Origin: Doryteuthis pealeii
Taxonomy: Eukaryota; Mollusca; Cephalopoda; Myopsida; Loliginidae
Assembly (NCBI GenBank): GCA_023376005.1
Contig: CM042181.1
Coordinates: 19,886,269-19,950,268, forward strand
Length of the DNA: 64,000 bases
Direction of reading: 5' to 3'
In this document: positions 1 to 10,740 of the stretch, one piece after another
Position numbering within the stretch: the stretch's first letter is position 1
Layout: every line of letters starts with the position of its first letter
Made by a program: the position numbers and the translations under genes
The notes under the pieces: generated by a model
What the model saw: the letters and a program-made list of their open reading frames with translations, nothing else
What the model was told of the DNA's origin: nothing
Databases searched by the model: none

Positions 1-204
1 TTAATTAATTGATAATTAATGAATTAGGCAGGCATATCTGTTCAAATGTAAGGCTAACAATCAGAAGAAAAGTCAATCTCGTATGTACATTTTCAGCCTA
101 TTATGCCTCATCAGCAGAGCTTATAGACGAAGACTGCTCTGTGTGTGATTCGAACCCTGACTGTCAGGCTGACAGGCGGGATTCTAACCATTACACTAAA
201 TGTA
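1..204 (-). mobile_element. tRNA-headed SINE with decayed hammerhead motif, left arm
   Basis: Reverse complement of the SINE at 9582-9880. A B-box-like GGTTCGAATC lies in the tRNA-like head (complement of about 152-161). Inward of it is a hammerhead-like core: CTGATGA is the complement of 108-114 and GAAA that of 91-94. The 3' side of stem I has lost a base (CGAG instead of CAGAG), so this copy is probably inactive. The 3' tail runs off the window. Confidence 0.7.
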
Positions 205-279
205 ATATCAACGACAATGAACGCACATTCTCATAACCCGTCTTGGATATAAAATAAACTCTGATGGTTCTCGTTATTA

Positions 280-545
280 TTATTTAGTTTTTTCGGACTA
301 TTGTCCTCATCTTTATTCTGGCCAAAACATTATGTACATAACAATAATGATGAGGATAAAAATCTAAATAGTACAAATTCATCAAGCTCATCTCAAAAAT
401 TCAGACAAGATACACCTGAAGAAGGCAGGCGAGCACATCGGCCGAAACATTGTGTATATACAATAAAGATGAGGACAACAGTTCAAAAAATCTAAATAAT
501 ACAAATTATCAAGCACATCTCAAAAATAGAGTCATTATTACATTC
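280..545 (-). repeat. About two units of the 8.3-9.4 kb minisatellite, left arm
   Basis: Inverted copy of the ~129-bp unit that is tandemly repeated at 8281-9390. It contains the same CACCTGAAGAAGGC and CCGAAACATTG blocks, the hammerhead-like parts of that unit. The right arm has about nine units and this arm only one to two, so copy number changed after the inversion. Confidence 0.75.
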
Positions 546-619
546 ACAAGACTAACATCCTCATCTTTGTTGTTTTTACACAAACATTCAGTCAATGTAT
601 TCTACTTTCTGCCCACTCA

Positions 620-1665
620 TCTTTGAATATCTACTTTACTAATCTCTTTTTAACTGCTACCTTTAAACTACTGTTACTACTCCTCCTATATTACTAAGAT
701 ACACCGTCCAACCCTGAAGACTATACTGCTTACTGCCCTCTCTTTAAGTCAGTAATACTACTGTTCCGACACTTGAAATCTATCTTAACTGCGCCACTTT
801 TACATACAGAATCCACCTTTAAAAGCCCACTCTTACTGCACCTCCTTTTTACATAGCAGCACTCCACCTCTTAAAACAATCTACTTTACTGCACCTCTTT
901 TTATTACAGCCTCCACACTTAAAAAACCTACTCTTACTGCACCTCTTTTTACTAAGCCCTCCACCATAAAAATTTACTCTACTGCTACTCCTTTATACTA
1001 CAGCACACACCTCCACCATTAAAAAATCATACTCTTGCTGCACTCTTTCTATACAGCCTCTACCCTTGAAAACCTACTCTACTGACACTCTTTTTATACT
1101 GACTTCACCATCAAAATACCCACTCTTTACTGCGACGCTCTGTTTTACTACAGCCTCACCATTAAAAACCCATCTTACCGTATCTCTTTTTACTACAGCC
1201 TCCACCCTTAAAAAAAGCCTACTCTTACTGCACCTCCTTTTTACTACAGCCTCCACCTTGAAAACTACTCTTACTGCACCTCTTTTACTACAGCCTCCAC
1301 CCTTAAAAATCTACTCTTACTGCCACTCTTTTTTACTACAGCCTCCATGCATTAAAAATCTACTCTTACTGCGCCTCTTTTTAGAATCAGCTTCCACCAT
1401 TAAAAAATATACTCTTACTGCACCTCTTTTTACTACAGAATCCACCCTTAAAACCTACTCTTACTCACCTCTTTTTATTACTGCTTCCATCCTAAAAAAA
1501 AAACTACTCTTACTGTATCTCTTTTTACTACAGCCTCCACCCTTAAAAACCTACTCTCTACTGCACCTCTTTTTTATTACTGCCTACCATCCTAAAAAAA
1601 AACTACTCTTACTGCACCCTTCTTTTTTCACCCTACCATTCCACCTTCCCATTGCATATTGTTGA
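620..1665. repeat. ~40-bp minisatellite (left arm)
   Basis: Degenerate tandem units containing CTCTTACTGCACCTC and ACTACAGCCTCCACC, each about 38-45 bp. The reverse complement of the same array stands at 7470-8180. A 199-codon open frame through the array is an artefact of the repeat and has no family similarity. Confidence 0.85.
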
Positions 1666-2520
1666 TGGCAATGCTAATGAATCCATAACTAAGAATGAGC
1701 AATGCATTATGGGAAACTATATTTAAAAGCTGCCATGAGGTCGTTAAGTACATCTTTTTTTTTTTTTACTTAGTTCTCTAAGAAAAAGAAAAAAAAAGTT
1801 TTGTAAAAAAGAGCATCGTGGGAGTTTTTAAATCAATGAGAAAAAATGTAATATTATTTTTGAATTTTATTTTTTCTGTTATTTTCTGTTCATTTACTAC
1901 AAACATCTTTTTTCTTTCTTTTTTTTTTTTTTCGATATTGCATCTTATATCTGAAATTCTTGTTTTTCTCACTGAAAACAGCAATCCTTCACTCTACCGA
2001 GAAAATAAATAAATAAAATAAAATAAAATAAAAAAGAAATAAAACTAAACTTGAAATTAAAAGCTTACCAGAAACTAACTTTTTTCTCCACATTGCTTAA
2101 ATATTCTTTTATTTCTCCTATTTGCTTTTTCAATAAAGCAAGTTATGCTGAAGCCTAAATAATGTTTTGAATATTTTAGTTAAACTTTTGGTTTTTAGCT
2201 TTCTGGTTCAAACAATACATTTCTTTCTTTGCAAAACTTAAAAGAAAAATTGGAACTCTCTAAAAAGAAGATTAAAAAAATCATTCATTTTAAAATTTTG
2301 CATATGTTACTGTTGCTCAAATTGAAACAAGCCAATAAGTCAGCAAAATATTTATATTTATTTACCAATCCCTCTGCATGTAACAGTAAGAAAAATCTTA
2401 GAAGTGGACAGAAATAGTTTTCGTTTCAAATTGTTTCATTTTTTTACTCCATTAATAAATTTGATGATTTTAAATACTTGAAATATTAAATGTTTAACCT
2501 TCTTTCAAATTGTTTCATTT
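1666..2520. repeat. AT-rich spacer, left arm of the inverted repeat
   Basis: Matches the reverse complement of about 6600-7465, including the block around TGCATTATGGGAAACTAT. No coding or RNA feature seen. Confidence 0.6.
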
Positions 2521-2529
2521 TTTTTCATT

Positions 2530-3155
2530 CATCATCATGTCGCGCATGGCAACACGGAGTATCTATGACAAATCTGTCGCCAACCTTCCCTATCATTCAT
2601 TGCACCTGGGGGTCCTCTGCGGCCAACAACCAGCATCTTAGCATAGCTGGTCAATGTAGGTCCTTGCCGGGCCCCCACACTTGCATGTCCATGATGTTGC
2701 TGTCCATTGCAGTACGCAAACGTCGCTTCATGAGCCTCATCTTGCTCTCTCCAGCAGTGTCCAGCATGCCTTGTCCGTCTCACTCAGATAGTTTGTTGAA
2801 GATATGGGGCAAGTGACCGTACAGCTGCTTCCTTGATGGGGTGCTCTTTCCACGGACTCTTAGTTCAAGGACTGCACATAGCATTCTTGTGCAGCTTCCA
2901 TCTAGCTTATTCTCAAGACATTTTTCGTTAGCTCAATCAGGCGCGCGAATCGTCAGCCATAAGCTGTCCAGCTGACAGGACTATACGATGGGGGCCTTGT
3001 GCGTATCGAACTGCAGCTCACTCGGGATGACGACTATAGCTATACAGTTTGGCCACAGCTGCGATGTCCAGATTAAACTCGACTCCATGATATGGTTACT
3101 GCACTGCTAGTATTCTCACCGTATAGACGGTATGTGAAGACACCAAATTTTAACT
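2530..3155 (-). pseudogene. Non-LTR retrotransposon pol, C-terminal fragment (left arm)
   Basis: Read on the minus strand, this is the decayed twin of the fragment at 6030-6596. It keeps pieces of the LINE C-terminal region such as RRTRHAGHCW and AMNDREGW, the hallmarks of the segment after the reverse-transcriptase thumb in many invertebrate LINEs. Frame breaks and substitutions are frequent, especially at 2860-3150. It is a dead partial copy, and the LINE clade cannot be set from so short a piece. Confidence 0.7.
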
Positions 3156-3159
3156 TCAA

Positions 3160-4900
3160 AAATTATTTTCAATATTTTTTTTTTCATAAAGACTATCAAA
3201 CCTTTTTGATGAATCTCGTTATTTTTAGTTATACATTCTTAATACAATATTTTTTAAATTAAATAAATACACCTTATTCAGACAGTGAATGGGAGAATTT
3301 GTTTCACATTTATAAATTTTAAAACGTCTCTAAAATAAAATAAAAATTCAAAAGTAGACAAGTTGAATTTTAAAATCACATCCTTAGAAATATGCTTTGG
3401 CTATTCGTATATTAACACCTGCTCTCTGTGGATGAGATATTACTACACTAGGTATGTGAATTGTTCTACTCTTGAGAGGCTTGCCATTGTAAAAATTTCA
3501 AAATTTTAACCCCCTTTTAAATTTATGTTCACAAGTTTTACACACATTTTGCATTGTTTTTATTTTTTTATTCCTTAACTACTTTATGATTTTACTTACT
3601 TTTTACTAACATTGAATTTTTAAATCTCACCCTCTTTTAGGAAATATCTCTCAAAATACTGCAAGGTCTAAGTATTTATCCATTTTTTCGTTTTCTGTTC
3701 GTTTCACCTGTGTTTCGCCAAGGATGACAAATTTCTACTAAAACAAGTTAAATTAGTTAAATAAAAATCTTAGAAGTGGACAGATGTAAGTTTTCAGTTT
3801 CAAAGGTTTCATTTTTTTTCATCATCATCATGGTCGCGCATGCAGCAAGAGTATCCATGACAATCTCTCGCCAACCTTCCTATCATTCATTGCACCTGTG
3901 AGGTCCTCTGCGCGAGCAACCAGCATCTTCGCATAGCTGGTCAATGTAGATATCATTTAAATTCAAATATTCATGTTAAGCTTACTAAATCTTCATAGAC
4001 TTGACTTCTGTAGGTAAGTTTCAAAATTTCATGTTTGTTAGCATTTCACTTATTACTTACGCAATCCTGAAATTTCACTTGTAACGACTGCTTAAAAAAC
4101 ACAGGTTCAGTTTCACAACTCTCACTAACCTTTTCTGCTAATGTTGCGTCTCTTGATAATGTTTTGAAAATAAATATGTTGGTTAAATTTGTTTTTGTGA
4201 ATCTTACACCACTCATCCATGAATATAACATGGAAGAAGAAATTTTGTTTTACATCTTTTCTCAGAGCTTTTGTTCTGGCTAGCAAGATATTGAACACAA
4301 TAATAATGTGGCCCGCGCTCGTTATTTTTCATAATCTAGCCACCCTAAAAAAGTTTGGTGATCCCTGATCTAATTAATAATTAATAGATGCACACACCAT
4401 TTTATTTGAGGAGGACGGAAAGTTTCCATTTCAAATTGTTTTATTTTTTACTCCTTGAATAAATTTGATGATCTACTTATGATACAACCCTCTAACATTG
4501 AATTTTAAATCTCTACCCTTTTAGAGAATAATCTTTCAAATACTGGCAAGGTCCAAGTATTTATCATCTTTTCGCTTTTCTTTCAGTTTCACTGTGTTTC
4601 GCCGGATGACAAAATCTACTAAATGACAAGTTAAAACTTAGTTAATTAAAACTACACCTTGGTGATATTTTGCATCTCAAAGTCCCAGAGAATTTCTTGT
4701 GTTTCATTTTGCACACCAGACATGTTCATGCTCGCTTTCTGTTTAGTAGATCTCTTCAGGCCTTTTGTTGATTTAAGGAAAATTAAATTTATCACAGAAT
4801 AATAAGGAGACTGTGATAGTTTTTGTTGATCAGTTTGTTTAAAAATGTTTTGAATGGAAATTAGCGCTCTTAAAATAGTTCAAAATTTATAAAACTACTG
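3160..4900. repeat. Inner part of left arm with LINE-derived scraps
   Basis: AT-rich inverted-repeat sequence. Minus-strand pieces at about 3650-3730, 4553-4610 and 4663-4715 resemble parts of the LINE C-terminal endonuclease region (KENEKMDKYLDLA and KILWDFEI-like stretches, compare 29202-29501). 3770-3955 is a direct partial duplicate of 2395-2665. Nothing else recognised. Confidence 0.5.
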
Positions 4901-4904
4901 ACTA

Positions 4905-4992
4905 TCATATATTATATATATATATATATATAATATATATATATATATTAGTAGTAGTAGTAGTGAGTAGTAGTAGTAGTAGTAAGTAGTAG
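4905..4992. repeat. TA and GTA microsatellite at palindrome centre
   Basis: Runs of TA followed by GTA/GTAGTA repeats lie near the symmetry point of the 9.8-kb inverted repeat. Confidence 0.8.
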
Positions 4993-5439
4993 TTGTAATT
5001 CTGTTTTTGAGAAAGGAAAGAAACGTGAAAAAAAATGAAAGATAAAAGACAGAACTTACAATTCAAAATGGAAAAGTAGCCGAAGACAACGCTGTCAGAG
5101 ACAAAATACGGTGTATTACCCAAGGAATTCGCATTTTATCGAATTTGGTTTGATATACTACCTGCAATAACAAAACGGAAAGACCAATCCAAATTTTACG
5201 GTTGGTTCTGATTTTTCTGTTGGGGATCTCCCCAAATGGTTTTTTTAACTCATTTTTTTATAACTTTAACGCCCTATACCACCTTCAATTCCCACCCCGG
5301 CCCAGAAGTCACATTCATTTTCCTAATCTACCCCAAACAATAGCCTTTGTTTAAATTGTGCATGGAGAACCCAACCAATTTGAAATGCAAAAACTTACAT
5401 CTGTCCACTTCTAAGATTTTTATTTAACTAAGTTTAGAT

Positions 5440-5535
5440 TTTGTCATCCTGGCGAAACACAGTGAAACGAAAGAAAACGAAAAAATGGATAAATACTTAG
5501 ACCTTGCCAGTATTTTGAAAGATATTTCCTAAAAG
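5440..5535 (+). pseudogene. LINE C-terminal scrap (endonuclease region)
   Basis: The + strand reads a peptide containing ETKENEKMDKYLDLA, very close to KMKENEKMDKYLDLAREL in the LINE at 29030-29720. In that element this segment follows the PD...D restriction-like endonuclease motif. The scrap is under 100 bp, ends in stops and is mirrored at about 3650-3730. Confidence 0.6.
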
Positions 5536-6029
5536 GGTGAGATTTAAAAATTCAATGTTAGTAAAAAGTAAGTAAAATCAATAAGTAGTTAAAGGAATAA
5601 AAAAAAAAAAAAAACAATGCCAAAATATGTGAAAAACTTTGAAACATAAATTTAAAAGGGGGTTAAACATTTTGATATTTTACAACGGCAAGCCTCTCAA
5701 GCCAGTAGAACAATTCACATACCTAGGTAGTAATATCTCATCCACAGAGAGCAGTGTTAATATATGAATAGCAAAAGCATATTTTCTAAGGAATGTGATT
5801 TTAAAATTTCAACTTGTCTACTTTTGAATTTTTATTTTATTTTAGAGACGTTTTAAAATTTATAAATGTGAAACAAATTCTCCCATTCACTGTCTGATAA
5901 AGGTGTATTTATTTAATTTAAAAAATATTGTATTAAGAATGTATAACTGAAAATAACGAGATTCATCAAAAAGGTTTGATAGTCTTTATGAAAAAAAAAA
6001 TATTGAAAATAATTTTTGAAGTTAAAATT

Positions 6030-6596
6030 GGTGTCTTCACATACCTAGGTGGTAATATCTCATCCACAGCGAATGATGTTAATACACGAATAGCAAAGGC
6101 ATGGTTGGCCACAAACAAATTATCTGTCATATGGAGGTACGATCTCCCTGACAAGCTGAAGCGACAGTTCTTCCAGGCTGTGGTTGTATCAGTGCTGCTA
6201 TATGGCTGCACCACCTGGACCCTAACGAAGTGTCTTGAGAATAAGCTAGATGGAAGCTGCACAAGAATGCTATGTGCAGTCTTGAATAAGTCGTGGAAGC
6301 AGCACCCCATGAGGAGGCAGCTGTACGGTCACTTGCCCCCCATCTTACAAACTATCTGAGTGAGATGGACAAGGCATGTAGGACACTGCTCGAGAAGCAA
6401 GGACGAGCTCATAAGTAACATTCTCCTGTGGAAGCCAACACATGGACATGCAAGTGTGGGCCGCCCGGCAAGGATCTACATTGACCAGATATCTGAGGAT
6501 GCTGGTTGCTCCACAGAGGATCTCCCAGGTGCAATGAATGATAGGGAAGGTTGGCGAGAGATTATCATGGATATCCGTGCTGCCTGCGCGACATGA
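6030..6596 (+). pseudogene. Non-LTR retrotransposon pol, C-terminal fragment (right arm)
   Basis: Two open stretches in the same frame, split by a TGA at about 6357-6359, encode the end of a LINE polyprotein. The first contains FTYLGG, ISSTANDVNTRIAKA, VVVSVLLYGCTTWTL and CLENKLDG, typical of the region after the reverse-transcriptase catalytic domain. The second contains RWTRHVGHC, the basic GRPARIYIDQ and AMNDREGWREI, a common LINE C-terminus. There is no 5' part and no endonuclease, so this is a truncated dead copy. It is the better preserved of the two mirrored copies (the other is at 2530-3155). Confidence 0.85.
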
Positions 6597-7469
6597 TGAT
6601 GATGAAAAAAAATGAAACAATTTGAAAGGGGGTTAAACATTTTAATATTTCAAGTATTTAAAATCATCAAATTTATTAATGGAGTAAAAAAAATGAAACA
6701 ATTTGAAATGAAAACTTACTTCTGTCCACTTCTAAGATTTTTCTTACTGTTCATGCAGAGGGATTGGTAAATAAATATAAAATATTTCTGCTTTATTGGC
6801 TTGTTCAATTTTTGAGCAACAGTAACATATCAAAATTTTAAAATGAATGATTTTTTTAATCTTCTTTTTAGAGAGTTCCAATTTTTCTTTTAGTTTTGCA
6901 AAGAAAGAAATGTATTGTTTGAACCAGAAAGCTAAACCAAAAGTTAAAGTAAAATATTCAAAACATTATTTCGGCTTCAGCATAACATTGCTTTATTGAA
7001 AAAGAAAATTGGAAATATAAAAGAATATTTACAATGTGGAGAAAAAAGTTAGTTTCGGTAAGCTTTTAATTTCAAGTTTAGTTTTATATTTTATTTTATT
7101 TTATTTTAATTTATTTATTTATTTTCTCGGTAAGTGAAGGATTGCTGTTTTCAGTTTGAGAAAACAGAATTTCAATATAAGATGCAATATCGAAAAAAAA
7201 AAAAAAAGAAAAAGAAAAAAAGATTCATAGTAAATGAACAGAAAATAACAGAAAAAAATAAAAATTCAAGTAATATAATTTCTTCTTCATTGATTTAAAA
7301 ATCCACAATGCTCTTTTTTTAAAAACTTTTTTTTCTTTTTCTTAGAGAACTAAGTAAAAAAAAAAAAGATGTACTTAACGACCTCATGGCAGCTTTTAAA
7401 TATAGTTTCCCATAATGCATTGCTCATTCTTAGTTATGGATTCATTAGCATTGCAACAAATGCAATGGA

Positions 7470-8180
7470 GTGAATGGTAGGGTAAAAAAGAGGTGCAGTA
7501 AGAGTAGATTTTTTTTTAGGATGGAAGCAGTAATAAAAAGAGGTGCAGTAAGAGTAGGTTTTTAATGGTGGAAGCAGTAATAAAAAGAGATGCAGTAAGA
7601 GTAGGTTTTTAAGGGTGGAAGCAGTAATAAAAAGAGGTGCAGTAGGAGTAGGTTTTAAAGGGTGGAGGCTGTAGTAAAAAGAGATAGAGTAAGAGTAGGT
7701 TTTTAATGGTGGAAGCAGTAATAAAAAGAGGTACAGTAGGAGTAGGTTTTTAAGGGTGGATTATGTAGTAAAAAGAGGTGCAGTAAGAGTAGATTTTTAA
7801 TGGTGGAGGCTGTAGTAAAAAGAGGTGCAGTAAGAGTAGATTTTTAATGGTGGAGGCTGTAGTAAAAAGAGGTGCAGTAAGAATAGGTTTTTAATGGTGG
7901 AGGCTGTAGTAAAAAGAGATGCAGTAAGAGTAGATTTTCAAGGGTGGAGGCTGTAGTAAAAAGAGATGCAGTAAGAGTAGATTTTTAAGGGTGGAGGCTG
8001 TAGTAAAAAGAGGTGCAGTAAGAGTAGACTTTCAACTGTGGAAGCAGTAGTATTACTACTTAAAAGAGGAGCAGTAACAGTATATCTTTCAGGGTGGACG
8101 GTGTAGTAATAGGAGTAGTAACAGTAGATTTTAAAAGGTAGCAGTAAAAAGAGATGTAGTAAGAGTAGATATTCAAAGAT
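7470..8180. repeat. ~40-bp minisatellite (right arm)
   Basis: About 17 units of GGTGGAGGCTGTAGTAAAAA followed by GAGGTGCAGTAAGAGTAG, inverted relative to 620-1665. Confidence 0.9.
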
Positions 8181-8280
8181 AGGATAGAAAAGAATACATT
8201 GGCTGAAATGTTGTGATAAAAACAACAAAGATGAGGATGTTAGTCTTGTGAAATGATAATAATGACTCTATTTTTGAGAT

Positions 8281-9390
8281 GTGGCTTGATAATTTGTATT
8301 ATTTAGATTTTTTTAACTGTTGTCCTCATCTTTATTGTTATATACACAATGTTTCGGCCGATGTGCTCGCCTGCCTTCTTCAGGTGTATCTTGTCTGAAT
8401 TTTTGAGATGAGGCTTGATAATTTGTATTATTTAGATTTTTTGAACTGTTGTCCTCATCTTTATTGTTATATACACAATGTTTCGGCCGATGTGCTCGCC
8501 TGCCTTCTTCAGGTGTATCTTGTCTGAATTTTGAGATGAGGCTTGATAATTTGTATTATTTAGATTTTTTGAACTGTTGTCCTCATCTTTATTGTTATAT
8601 ACACAATGTTTCGGCCGATGTGCTCGCCTGCCTTCTTCAGGTGTATCTTGTCTGAATTTTGAGATGAGGCTTGATAATTTGTATTATTTAGATTTTTTTA
8701 ACTGTTGTCCTCATCTTTATTGTTATATACACAATGTTTCGGCCGATGTGCTCGCCTGCCTTCTTCAGGTGTATCTTGTCTGAATTTTTGAGATGAGGCT
8801 TGATAATTTGTATTATTTAGATTTTTTTAACTGTTGTCCTCATCTTTATTGTTATATACACAATGTTTCGGCCGATGTGCTCGCCTGCCTTCTTCAGGTG
8901 TATCTTGTCTGAATTTTTGAGATGAGGCTTGATAATTTGTATTATTTAGATTTTTTGAACTGTTGTCCTCATCTTTATTGTTATATACACAATGTTTCGG
9001 CCGATGTGCTCGCCTGCCTTCTTCAGGTGTATCTTGTCTGAATTTTTTGAGATGAGGCTTGATAATTTGTATTATTTAGATTTTTTTGAACTGTTGTCCT
9101 CATCTTTATTGTTATATACACAATGTTTCGGCCGATGTGCTTGCCTGCCTTCTTCAGGTGTATCTTGTCTGAATTTTTGAGATGAGACTTGATAATTTGT
9201 ATTATTTAGATTTTTTGAACTGTTGTCCTCATCTTTATTGTTATATACACAATGTTTCGGCCGATGTGCTCTCCTGCCTTCTTCAGGTGTATCTTGTCTG
9301 AATTTTTGAGATGAGGCTTGATAATTTGTATTATTTAGATTTTTATCCTCATCATTATTGTTATATACATAATGTTTTGGCCAGAATAAA
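8281..9390 (-). repeat. ~129-bp minisatellite with hammerhead-like motif in each unit
   Basis: About nine near-identical units. On the minus strand each unit holds ATACAC, CTGAAGA, an extra A, GGC...GCC with an inner CGA/TCG pair, GAAA, then GTGTAT. For the first unit the motif covers 8342-8389. ATACAC and GTGTAT can form a 6-bp stem I, and the GGC/GCC arm serves as stem II. Stem III is nearly absent: only CAT lies between GAAA and the predicted cleavage nucleotide. Units are highly similar, so expansion is recent. Small open frames along it are repeat artefacts. Confidence 0.85.
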
Positions 9391-9581
9391 GATGAGTACA
9401 ATAGTCCGAAAAAAACTAAATAATACAAACCATCAAGAGTTATTTTATACCAAGAGGTTAGAGAATTGCGTTCATTGTACGTTGATATTTACATTTTTTG
9501 TGTAGTTGTTTCTTAAGGGTTTTATTTGATATTGTTGTTAAATCCAAATAAGTCCCCCGCCCCCCCAGACACATGAAAAAT

Positions 9582-9875
9582 CTGGGAAAACCAGCATGTG
9601 TAATGGTTAGAATCCCAGCCTGACAGTCAGGGTTCGAATCACACACAGAGCAGTCTTCCTGTCTATAACTCTGCTGATGAGGCATAATAGGCTGAAATGT
9701 ACATACAGAGATTGACTTTTTCTCGATTTGTTTAGCCTTACATTTGAACAGATATGCCTGCCTAATTCATTAATTATCAATTAATTAATTTTCAAAATTA
9801 GGTATGACTTCAATTAAGCACATAATCTCCCAAAGATTGTTGGCTATCGCCATCTCAAACAGATTGTTTGTCCAC

Positions 9876-9880
<5 letters not shown>
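9582..9880 (+). mobile_element. tRNA-headed SINE carrying a hammerhead ribozyme
   Basis: The head resembles a tRNA: GTGTAATGGTTAGAATC fits an A box and GGTTCGAATC a B box, spaced as in pol III promoters. It is followed by a canonical hammerhead core at 9669-9710, then a body with TTAATTAATT and a tail ending in a TA microsatellite from 9881. Related copies are at 1-204 (-), 48745-49005 (-) and, rearranged, 50146-50428. Schistosome Sm-alpha elements are a known precedent for a pol III promoter joined to a hammerhead. Confidence 0.75.
9669..9710 (+). ncRNA. Hammerhead ribozyme, type I, canonical core
   Basis: In order: CTCTG (9669-9673, stem I), CTGATGA (9674-9680), stem II GGCATAATAGGCT (9681-9693), GAAA (9694-9697), TGTACAT giving a very short stem III, cleavage nucleotide A at 9705, and CAGAG (9706-9710), which pairs perfectly with CTCTG. 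Stem II is only three pairs, including one G-U. Stem III is the self-complementary ATGTACAT, which as a monomer can form about two pairs. Short stem III helices are known in retrotransposon hammerheads that cut best as dimers. Found by eye; activity untested. Confidence 0.75.
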
Positions 9881-9908
<28 letters not shown>

Positions 9909-9913
<5 letters not shown>

Positions 9914-10241
9914 GCATTTCACATAGCGCTAATACCCTTGGGAAAGGTATGAATCCATATATTCTCCCTCCAGCTATGGGTTAAATAGTAAGGCAGACTG
10001 GACTCTTCAGCCTTGGGTAGGTAAACAGTCTAGGAAAGGGATAACTCTGAATTCAAATTTCCTGAGGTCGGTCGTTGATTGGATTTTGTGGCAACCCTTG
10101 ATGCACCAATTCTTTCCTATCGACTGTGCCAAAAAGTGTGGATGGTCCAACACAAGCCTTCACCACTATAAACAAATCACTGTGTGGGTGTTCATTGTGT
10201 GTATGAACCCTCATACGTCGAAAATCGATGGGAGAGTCCAT
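9909..10241 (+). mobile_element. SINE family 1, 5'-truncated
   Basis: Lacks the tRNA-like head but shares its body with the fuller copies at 25918-26306 and 34194-34585, including CATAGCGCTAATACCC and GAGAGTCCAT at the 3' end. It is flanked by TA microsatellite. Confidence 0.85.
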
Positions 10242-10255
10242 TATTATATATAATA

Positions 10256-10488
10256 TAGAGCGTTCGGCTAGAAACCACAAGGTTCCTAGTTCGATACCGG
10301 TCCTCGCCAACTCAGCGTATGAGTAGCACAGGGATCTGTGCGGTAAAGTAAGGAGCTGATGGTAGGTGTGGCACTCCACCTCAGACGCTAAAGCAATCTC
10401 CTTGGTCTAGCGCTATTGAAAAGGGGATAGACTCCCTCGCTGATTGGCTGATACCGACATTAGGCCGCCCCCACGACTTTACTTTACT
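10256..10488 (+). mobile_element. SINE family 2, head truncated
   Basis: Starts inside the tRNA-like head (TAGAGCGTTCGGCTAGAAAC), keeps a B-box-like GTTCGATACC and the body with GAGTAGCACAGGGATCTGTG, and ends in GACTTTACTTTAC. The full head is seen at 59672. Confidence 0.85.
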
Positions 10489-10520
<32 letters not shown>

Positions 10521-10532
10521 ATATATATAAAT

Positions 10533-10684
10533 TTCGTTAAACTGTACAGACAATTCCTGTCGGACAAGTTTTTCATTGATCTGTTCCAATTTTCGGGCCA
10601 TCTTTCTGGTGTCGGGGCCCGAAAATTGGAACGGATCAATGAAAAACTTGTCCGACAGGAATTGTCTGTACAGTTTAACGAAAC
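10533..10684. mobile_element. Near-perfect palindromic MITE
   Basis: Two ~66-bp arms (about 10535-10600 and 10616-10681) are almost exact reverse complements around a short loop. It sits between TA tracts. Open frames on both strands result from the palindrome. Confidence 0.85.
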
Positions 10685-10740
10685 TTGTATAAAAGAAAAA
10701 ATGCCGCCAAAATACATACATACATATATATATATATATA

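Larger units (their letters stand above)
1..9785. repeat. Giant imperfect inverted repeat (~9.8 kb)
   Basis: The first bases of the window return as their reverse complement near 9785, and the contents mirror inward. From outside in, the paired parts are a tRNA-type SINE, a hammerhead-like minisatellite, a ~40-bp minisatellite (640-1665 versus 7470-8180), an AT-rich spacer (1666-2520 versus 6600-7465), a LINE reverse-transcriptase fragment (2530-3155 versus 6030-6596) and another spacer (3160-3720 versus 5440-5975). The centre is a TA and GTA-rich tract near 4905-4990. The arms differ in copy number and by partial direct duplications: 3770-3955 repeats part of 2395-2665, and 4400-4650 repeats part of 3590-3770. 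Apart from LINE scraps no gene is visible in either arm. The left arm reaches the window edge, so the structure may continue outside. An assembly artefact is possible but unlikely, because the arms have clearly diverged. Confidence 0.85.

Noticed and set aside
1066..1665. 199-codon open frame
   Set aside because: It runs through a minisatellite, is low-complexity and matches no family; its inverted copy at 7470-8180 is not conserved as a frame.
8281..9390. CRISPR-like array
   Set aside because: Units are fully repeated with no unique spacers, and the genome is eukaryotic.
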